Assembly: GCF_014642075.1 (NCBI RefSeq)
Contig: NZ_BMIK01000013.1
Coordinates: 1-64,000 of the forward strand
From: Parapedobacter defluvii
GTDB lineage: Bacteria; Bacteroidota; Bacteroidia; Sphingobacteriales; Sphingobacteriaceae
Length of the DNA stretch: 64,000 nucleotides
Reading direction: 5' to 3'
Part shown: in pieces, positions 58,924 to 64,000 of the stretch
Numbering within the stretch: the stretch's first letter is position 1
How the letters are laid out: every line of letters begins with the position of its first letter
Translations under genes and position numbers: made by a program
Notes under the pieces: model-generated
The model's input: only the letters and a program-made list of their open reading frames with translations
Told to the model about the DNA's origin: nothing
Databases searched by the model: none

Positions 58924-61900
58924 TTAGAAATTTGCCGAGACCCCGATAGCAGCGGTCCTCGGAGCAGAAAATGAGGAGAGGCTTGGCCTTGGATTGTCCG
59001 GATCCAGGCCGTATTGGTTTGCCCTCCACAGATAGCAGACATTGTTCAGGTAAGCAAAGAACTGCAACGTTCCGGCCCGCCCTGACGGGTAATTCCAGCT
59101 AAGCCGGATGTCCTGCAAACGTATGTTGTCTCCTTTTACTACCAAAATGTCTGCGTATTTATAAATATCGTTACGCGGCAGGTTTGAAGGGTAGATCAGG
59201 GCAGGAACATCCGTTACCAACTCGTCGCCGGGTTGCTGCCATCGGTTGTCATAATCCCATCTGCTCATAAATCCGGCAGTGGTATAGATCGTACCGTTAT
59301 CCAATGAGGGTCTTCTGATGTAATAACGCGAACGAAATGTGATATTGAACGATAATTGAAATGACCGTACCGTAAGCGTGTTTCTAAGGCCGCCATTCAG
59401 CTCAGGCACAAGGGATCCGATGTAATTGATGTTTCCGTAGTCCTGTGAATTGCGGACGCTGTTGTAGTTTGTCGACTTCTCACCATTGAAATAAATCTGG
59501 GGACTGCCCGTTTTGTCCAAACCGGCCCATTTGTACCCATATATTGCATAAAAAGGATAGCCCACAATGGGACTGTTATAGGTACGTTCAATTACTTCCT
59601 GGTTTGTAGAGGGATTTCCGTGGTAAGCGGTTACCTTGTCCTTATTCCAGCTAACGATGAGATCCGTATTCCAACTCAGTCTTCCTCTTGCGTTCACCGT
59701 ATGCAATGTGACATCAACACCCCTGGTAGACGTATTGGCGGAGTTGGATGTATAGCTGGTTAAACCGGTCTGCGGGGCCAGCGGACTCTCGCCGATCAGA
59801 TCAACCCCGCTTTTCCAGTAGGGTTCTATGCTTCCGCTTACCCGGCCATTGCCGGTGCCAAAATCTATCCCGCCATTCAGCACTTTGACCCGCTCCCAAC
59901 TGAGTGAGGGATTCGGCGGGTTGGTAATCGTATTGTAGGATGCGCCCCACGTATTTCTGAGACCGGAAGCGTTTGCGGTGAGGTACGCCGAGATGCTTTT
60001 ACTCACATTTCCGGTATATCCGTAGCTCAGCCGAATTCTCAGCACAGGAAGCCAATCAAAGGAGTAATATGGTTCATTGGCCAGGTTCCACAGCAGGCCC
60101 GCTGACCAAAGCGGCACGCCTTTTTGGTTTGGCTTTACCCCAAAGAGGTTGGACTCATCTTTTCGGGCACTACCGTTAAGCGTCAAGGTATTTCCATATG
60201 TATATGACGCATTTATATAATAAGACACGTAGCGGTCTACCATAAAATCCGATGCTGTCCGCGGAGCTATCCGCGTGGTACCGCCGGAGTAGAAGACGGG
60301 ATAGTCTTCGTTAAAATTGACCAACGAGTTACCGTTTGTGCCGGTGACGTCGTTGTATCCGTAAAGCCTGTGGCTCTGGCTTTTGATTTGGTCATCCCTT
60401 ACTTCAAATCCAGCGATCGCCGATACCGTATGCTTCTCTGCCCATCCGGTTTGATAATCCAGCTGCAACCTGCCATAATTTGAAAAATATTGTGTATTGC
60501 CGATATCCATGATAGCTCCAAGCGGTATGGGCCGCAGCACAGCCCCGTTTTCACGGTCGATCTGGGATACCCGATTGATTTCGTTGCGGGCGGTATATGA
60601 ATTTTCCCCGTAAAGTGTTCCGCTTTCGGTACCGTGCCTTTGATACTGATAAAGCAGGGAGCCATTGAGCCCTTTGGCAATCTTGTAGGTTAATCCTGTA
60701 TTAATCCGGTAGGCTGTCAGCGTGTTTGTCCGGTTGCTTTGGTTTTCATCAAGCGGACGATAAGCCCAGTCCAGCAGAAAGTCTTTTCCCGCTGTGTCTG
60801 CATAAGCAATTCCCAATGTACCGTCGGTTGCGGGCAGTGCATTTCCCCGTTCGTCGGCCAGCCTGGCGTATGGCTCGTATGGAGTGAACTGGCCGACCAT
60901 ATCTTTTTGCCTGCTTGAAGTAAATTGAATACCTGTAGTCAGTTCCAATCTGCGATCAAAGAAACCATATACGTTGTTTGCATTGAGTACCAACCGGTCA
61001 TAGCTGTCCGTTTTCTTTTGGCTGAGGTTACGATCATAGTTCGCCGACAGGTAGAACTTGCTGTTTGCACTTCCCCCCGAAAAGTTCATCGCATATTGCT
61101 GGTTAAGTGTCTGGCGATAAATATAGTCGGACATGTCTCTCCGTATGTCAAACGGTTTCAGGGAATTGATCATTTCAAGGGAATCTTCCGCGGTGATCAG
61201 CCCCCGGGCTTTTTGGTGAAACACGTTTACCGCCGAAGGTACGGGTGAGTAGCCATTGTTGAGTGCGGTATTGAAGGTTCCTTTGTGATATAAATCTTGG
61301 AGAATGGCAATCCACTCGCTGTTGCCAAACCATGGAGCCTTAAAGAGATCGGGTGCCTCGCCTACTGTCAGATTTGAAGTGAGACTGGTCTTTATCTTTG
61401 TGCCATAGTCTCCACTTTTGGTTGTTATGACGATCACCCCGTTGCCCGCCCGCGTTCCCCAAATGGAAGCCGCAGAAGCATCTTTTAATATGGTGATCTG
61501 CTTAACATCATTTGGGCTTAAGGCATTGATATCGCCTTCATATGGAAAATTATCCACCACAATCAATGGTTTATCGTCCCCAAACAGGGTACTTCTTCCC
61601 CTGATTATGATGTCACTCTGATCATTCAGCATTTTATTTTTGTTGAATACCAGCCCACTGGTAACGCCGTCGAGCCGTTCCAGTATGCCTGTACTGTTGC
61701 TCCTTGCCAGCGTCGCACTATCAATCACAAACACACTGCCGGGCACCTGTTCTTTGTTGAACACTTGGTAACCCGTACTTATTTCCACCTCTTCCAGCAT
61801 GTTCTCATTGGGAATCAGCACGAAATGGAACGTTCCGCTATTCTCTTCATCAAACTTTTGATTGATGGTCTGATGGCCGAGGTACGTGATGACCAGCGTA

Positions 61901-62157
61901 CCGGAAGGTTCCGGCGATCGGAGCGTAAATTGGCCTTGATTGTTCGTAAGGGTTTTGGTCGTGGTACCTTTGATAGCAACAGTAGCGCCCGATACGGGGC
62001 TACCGATAGTATCTGTGATAATGCCCGACAGCACAGGCCCCGAGGATTCGGGGCGCTGTGCGCGGACTTCCAAACACATGATCGTCGCTACAGCCAACAG
62101 GCTGAGGTATATTTTGGAAAGGCCATACCCCGTCCCTGTGCGTAAATTTATTTTCAT
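58924..62157 (-). CDS. SusC/RagA family TonB-linked outer-membrane protein
   Basis: TonB-dependent receptor of 1077 residues. After the signal peptide comes a CarboxypepD_reg domain (PVLSGIITDTIGSPVSGATV, about 38-115), then the plug with the SusC sign VFVIDSATLARSNSTGILER and SIWGTRAGNGVIVITTKSGD, and a 22-strand barrel ending in VSANF. There is no N-terminal STN domain, so no anti-sigma signalling. It heads the SusC-SusD-TlpA operon. The substrate is unknown; the partner TlpA suggests a thiol- or peptide-like cargo. Confidence 0.95.
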   Translation of the reverse strand: MKINLRTGTGYGLSKIYLSLLAVATIMCLEVRAQRPESSGPVLSGIITDTIGSPVSGATVAIKGTTTKTLTNNQGQFTLRSPEPSGTLVITYLGHQTINQKFDEENSGTFHFVLIPNENMLEEVEISTGYQVFNKEQVPGSVFVIDSATLARSNSTGILERLDGVTSGLVFNKNKMLNDQSDIIIRGRSTLFGDDKPLIVVDNFPYEGDINALSPNDVKQITILKDASAASIWGTRAGNGVIVITTKSGDYGTKIKTSLTSNLTVGEAPDLFKAPWFGNSEWIAILQDLYHKGTFNTALNNGYSPVPSAVNVFHQKARGLITAEDSLEMINSLKPFDIRRDMSDYIYRQTLNQQYAMNFSGGSANSKFYLSANYDRNLSQKKTDSYDRLVLNANNVYGFFDRRLELTTGIQFTSSRQKDMVGQFTPYEPYARLADERGNALPATDGTLGIAYADTAGKDFLLDWAYRPLDENQSNRTNTLTAYRINTGLTYKIAKGLNGSLLYQYQRHGTESGTLYGENSYTARNEINRVSQIDRENGAVLRPIPLGAIMDIGNTQYFSNYGRLQLDYQTGWAEKHTVSAIAGFEVRDDQIKSQSHRLYGYNDVTGTNGNSLVNFNEDYPVFYSGGTTRIAPRTASDFMVDRYVSYYINASYTYGNTLTLNGSARKDESNLFGVKPNQKGVPLWSAGLLWNLANEPYYSFDWLPVLRIRLSYGYTGNVSKSISAYLTANASGLRNTWGASYNTITNPPNPSLSWERVKVLNGGIDFGTGNGRVSGSIEPYWKSGVDLIGESPLAPQTGLTSYTSNSANTSTRGVDVTLHTVNARGRLSWNTDLIVSWNKDKVTAYHGNPSTNQEVIERTYNSPIVGYPFYAIYGYKWAGLDKTGSPQIYFNGEKSTNYNSVRNSQDYGNINYIGSLVPELNGGLRNTLTVRSFQLSFNITFRSRYYIRRPSLDNGTIYTTAGFMSRWDYDNRWQQPGDELVTDVPALIYPSNLPRNDIYKYADILVVKGDNIRLQDIRLSWNYPSGRAGTLQFFAYLNNVCYLWRANQYGLDPDNPRPSLSSFSAPRTAAIGVSANF

Positions 62158-62922
62158 TCAGCATTGATAATTAACGGTTTAAGAAAATTTCGTTTTCAAA
62201 AACCGACCGACCAACGCCAAAGAAAAATTCTCGTATTATTTGCAGGTTTGGAAAAAAGCGTCTACTTTTAGCTATTGCATAGTAACCGAAAATAAACACC
62301 TTCTCCAACCTGAGCTAAAAACGGGTTTTCCATTCAGCATTGGGGTCGGTGGCAGCCGGGGAAGTTGGGCCTTTTTATTGGCCGTGCTTTCGGGGTTTGG
62401 CTATTAATGGTCTCTCCCCTACGCGCTTCTTGGCTGCGGTTAGTGGAAGGGATTTATTCAGGTGCTGCAATGACGTTCTTTATGTTGGATTGAAGGGATT
62501 GGGGTTGTAAGCGTTTGCTATCGCAAATTGCGATACCTAACGCAAGAGGCTTGCGGCGATAATAAACTGGCGGTTTGGTGTTGCTCGTTTTCATAAACAT
62601 TTTGATCAAAATGAACGAGCAAACTAAAGGCGGGAAACTGTATCCTACTGACAATCCAGGGACTAGCAGCCCTCAACGCAATATTCAACAGATCCCGCCT
62701 AAAGATTGTGCAAATTTACACAATATCTTTAGACGTGGATTAAACCTGTTGCCTCGCGTTGATTTTTGAAGTTTTGCTAGTCTTCGGATTGTTTGCCGAG
62801 GCTCGTTCAACTCACGCTCTATCTATATCAGTAGACGTAGTTATCGTATTTCATGTCAATCCTTGATCGACAAAGCAAATATAAAAACTAAGTATATACT
62901 AAGCAAATGTTTTTAAAAAAAT
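62158..62922. other. intergenic region with palindromes
   Basis: A 765-bp gap between SusC and the XRE gene. It holds TATCGCAA-A-TTGCGATA (62519-62535), an inverted repeat TTGCTCGTT/AACGAGCAA (62581-62622) around an inner palindrome TTTTGATCAAAA (62600-62611), and AGTATATACT (62891-62900) near the XRE start. A 52-codon frame from ATG 62611 is open but has no support as a gene. The nature of the region is otherwise unclear. Confidence 0.55.
62891..62900 (+). promoter_or_regulatory. palindrome before the XRE gene
   Basis: AGTATATACT is a perfect palindrome 22 bp upstream of the ATG at 62923, in the promoter region. A self-binding site of the XRE protein is likely. Confidence 0.45.
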
Positions 62923-63153
62923 ATGCCGAAAACAAAGATCGAATGGTTAATTGCTCGAAATGTTCGGACAATTAGAAAGGCAAAAAAGAAGACGCAGCGA
63001 GATATTGCTTCTTGTTTAAATGTTTCTGCGGGGTACATTGGCCAGATTGAAACCGAAGACTCGGCGAGCATGTATTCCTTTGATAATTTAAATGAGCTAG
63101 CAAAGTATCTTGGGTGTAGCATGCGGGATTTTATGCCCGAGAGTCCATTATAA
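62923..63153 (+). CDS. XRE family helix-turn-helix regulator
   Basis: A 76-residue Cro/C1-type protein with one HTH: LIARNVRTIRKAKKKTQRDI, ASCLNVSAGYIGQIETEDSA and SMYSFDNLNELAKYLGCSMR. It has no further domain, so it is the small regulator type seen in mobile islands and toxin-antitoxin loci. AT-rich, with a second HTH gene after it. Confidence 0.88.
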   Translation: MPKTKIEWLIARNVRTIRKAKKKTQRDIASCLNVSAGYIGQIETEDSASMYSFDNLNELAKYLGCSMRDFMPESPL

Positions 63154-63189
63154 TCTAAAAGGCCAAAGCGCAGCAATTGTAAGGAAGTT

Positions 63190-63412
63190 ATGCCTAACTA
63201 TAAAATTAACCGGATATCGAAAGTTTTAGAGGAAAAAGGAATGAAAAATAATGATCTGGTTGTTCATCTAAAGGTTAAGAAAGAGACCCGTTTCGAGGTG
63301 GGTAAACAACAAGCAGCAACCTACTTTGAACACACTTAATGATATCGCTAAATTCCTTAAAGTCGACATAAGAGAGTTACTATATCAAAGTGAGTGGGTG
63401 AAGAATGAATAG
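63190..63412 (+). pseudogene. XRE-type HTH gene with a frameshift
   Basis: The first frame from ATG 63190 reads MPNYKINRISKVLEEKGMKN and NDLVVHLKVKKET, then a second frame carries on SRWVNNKQQPTLNTLNDIAK and FLKVDIRELLYQSEWVKNE. A single extra C near 63288 (ACCCGTTTCG against ACCGTTTCG) explains the shift: corrected, it would read KKETVSRWVNNKQQP, a proper recognition helix. It is either a pseudogene or an assembly error. Confidence 0.75.
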
Positions 63413-63607
63413 GCTCTGTTCTTAAGGGAAAGAATGCGGAAGTGACGAAAGCAAAAGAGGCAAAGGAAGAAAACCCTTTTACTTTCAATTGATTAAGAAA
63501 ATACCGGCTAAGGTTTTGAAAGAGGCAAAGGGGAAGTTGGGGGGAAATAATATCTTCTTTTGATTAACGAAAAATTTGACTATTTTAGTAGAACTAACCG
63601 TTGATAA

Positions 63608-64000
63608 GTGCAATTAGGACTATTTAAATCTATAACCAAGGCTTTGGTATGGTTGATATTTGTAATGTTCATTGGATCAACCCAAATTGGCATGACATAC
63701 CTGTTTGGGACTATTTCGGATGTGCAGGGTATTGATTTCCCAAGGTTGATCATTGATGGCTTCTTTGTATTTTTCAGTATTTCAATGGTCAGTACGATTT
63801 GCTTTGAATTTTACTTTGACCATACGATTAAGTCAAACAAATATGTTAATATTGTAATTGTATTGTTTAGTATAATATTGGTGTTGATATCCATGGTTGG
63901 TTATGCATATATTTATGTGGCTAAAAATTTCACTAATACCATAAATATCAATATAACCGCTTATAAGACGATACAGCTATGGGTATTTTTTATCGCTGCC
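63608..64000 (+). CDS. hypothetical membrane protein, partial at right edge
   Basis: GTG 63608, just after an in-frame TAA, opens a frame to the window end: QLGLFKSITKALVWLIFVMF, GSTQIGMTYLFGTISDVQG, FFVFFSISMVSTICFEFYFD, YVNIVIVLFSIILVLISMVG. Three to four helices are seen. No family is recognised. It is AT-rich like the XRE genes beside it. Between 63413 and 63607 only short tail-like frames occur (ending NPFTFN and GGNNIFF), which I cannot call genes. Confidence 0.5.
   Translation, partial: MQLGLFKSITKALVWLIFVMFIGSTQIGMTYLFGTISDVQGIDFPRLIIDGFFVFFSISMVSTICFEFYFDHTIKSNKYVNIVIVLFSIILVLISMVGYAYIYVAKNFTNTININITAYKTIQLWVFFIAA

Noticed and set aside
62611-62769. 52-codon frame starting MNEQTKGGKLYPTDNPG
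   Set aside because: The start codon is within a nested palindrome, the frame has no family and no promoter; left as part of the intergenic region.

Overview
The window reads as the chromosome of a member of the Bacteroidota, most like the family Sphingobacteriaceae (Pedobacter or Parapedobacter type). The reasons are a SusC/SusD pair, DUF5686, DUF3078 and DUF6266 proteins, TlpA-type thioredoxins, LytS/LytTR two-component systems, and many promoters with the Bacteroidota -7 element TAnnTTTG. Base composition is mixed, near half G+C in the core genes and AT-rich at about 46.5-47.2 kb and 62.5-64 kb. This assignment is made from sequence reading only.

Region 1-1.5 kb is a scar: a broken ric (di-iron repair) gene joined to a truncated, frameshifted serine recombinase that runs up to a tRNA-Arg(CCT). 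Region 1.6-40.1 kb is ordinary core genome. It holds a peroxiredoxin/thioredoxin/DUF6952 operon; a secreted PIG-L deacetylase with a Na+/solute symporter; a block of cell-wall and envelope genes (amidase, DUF3078, two LysM glucosaminidases); an M3 peptidase; an MsbA-like ABC exporter; truA; a PTPS-type enzyme with folE; DUF5686; trmD; a second symporter; a rhomboid protease; a PA0069-type radical SAM protein; rsfS-ftsH-LUD; birA; two DsbD-type proteins; pfkA; a TlpA protein; a DUF58/TPM/TPM/LemA block; and a flavoprotein. Between truA and the PTPS gene lies a tandem array of a 77-bp repeat.

From tRNA-Gly(CCC) at 40.1 kb to the right end the window is accessory. (a) 40.2-46.5 kb: a RiPP locus with a 59-residue Ser/Thr-rich, cysteine-free precursor, a lone receiver-domain protein, a full-length LanB dehydratase and a convergent LytTR/LytS pair; no cyclase is present. 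(b) 46.8-47.2 kb: an MntA-like nucleotidyltransferase with a truncated HepT. (c) 47.3-50.5 kb: a minus-strand cassette of HTH, two DUF6266, DUF5675 and two very small proteins, one holin-like. (d) 50.6-54.9 kb: a LytS/LytTR pair divergent from a four-gene set (64-residue secreted peptide, membrane-anchored protein, HTTM protein, Crp-like protein) that looks like the SdpABC type of peptide-toxin system. (e) 55.5-62.2 kb: a small secreted two-cysteine protein facing a SusC-SusD-TlpA operon. (f) 62.9-64 kb: an XRE regulator, a frameshifted second HTH gene and a partial membrane protein.

The best candidates for an undescribed system are the cysteine-free LanB locus (a) and the HTTM/secreted-peptide locus (d). 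A second sequence-level novelty is a repeat family with a conserved core and locus-specific complementary arms (17.6-18.1 kb and 47.7 kb). Many core genes also have the -7 element only 3-8 nt from the start codon, which predicts leaderless mRNAs.
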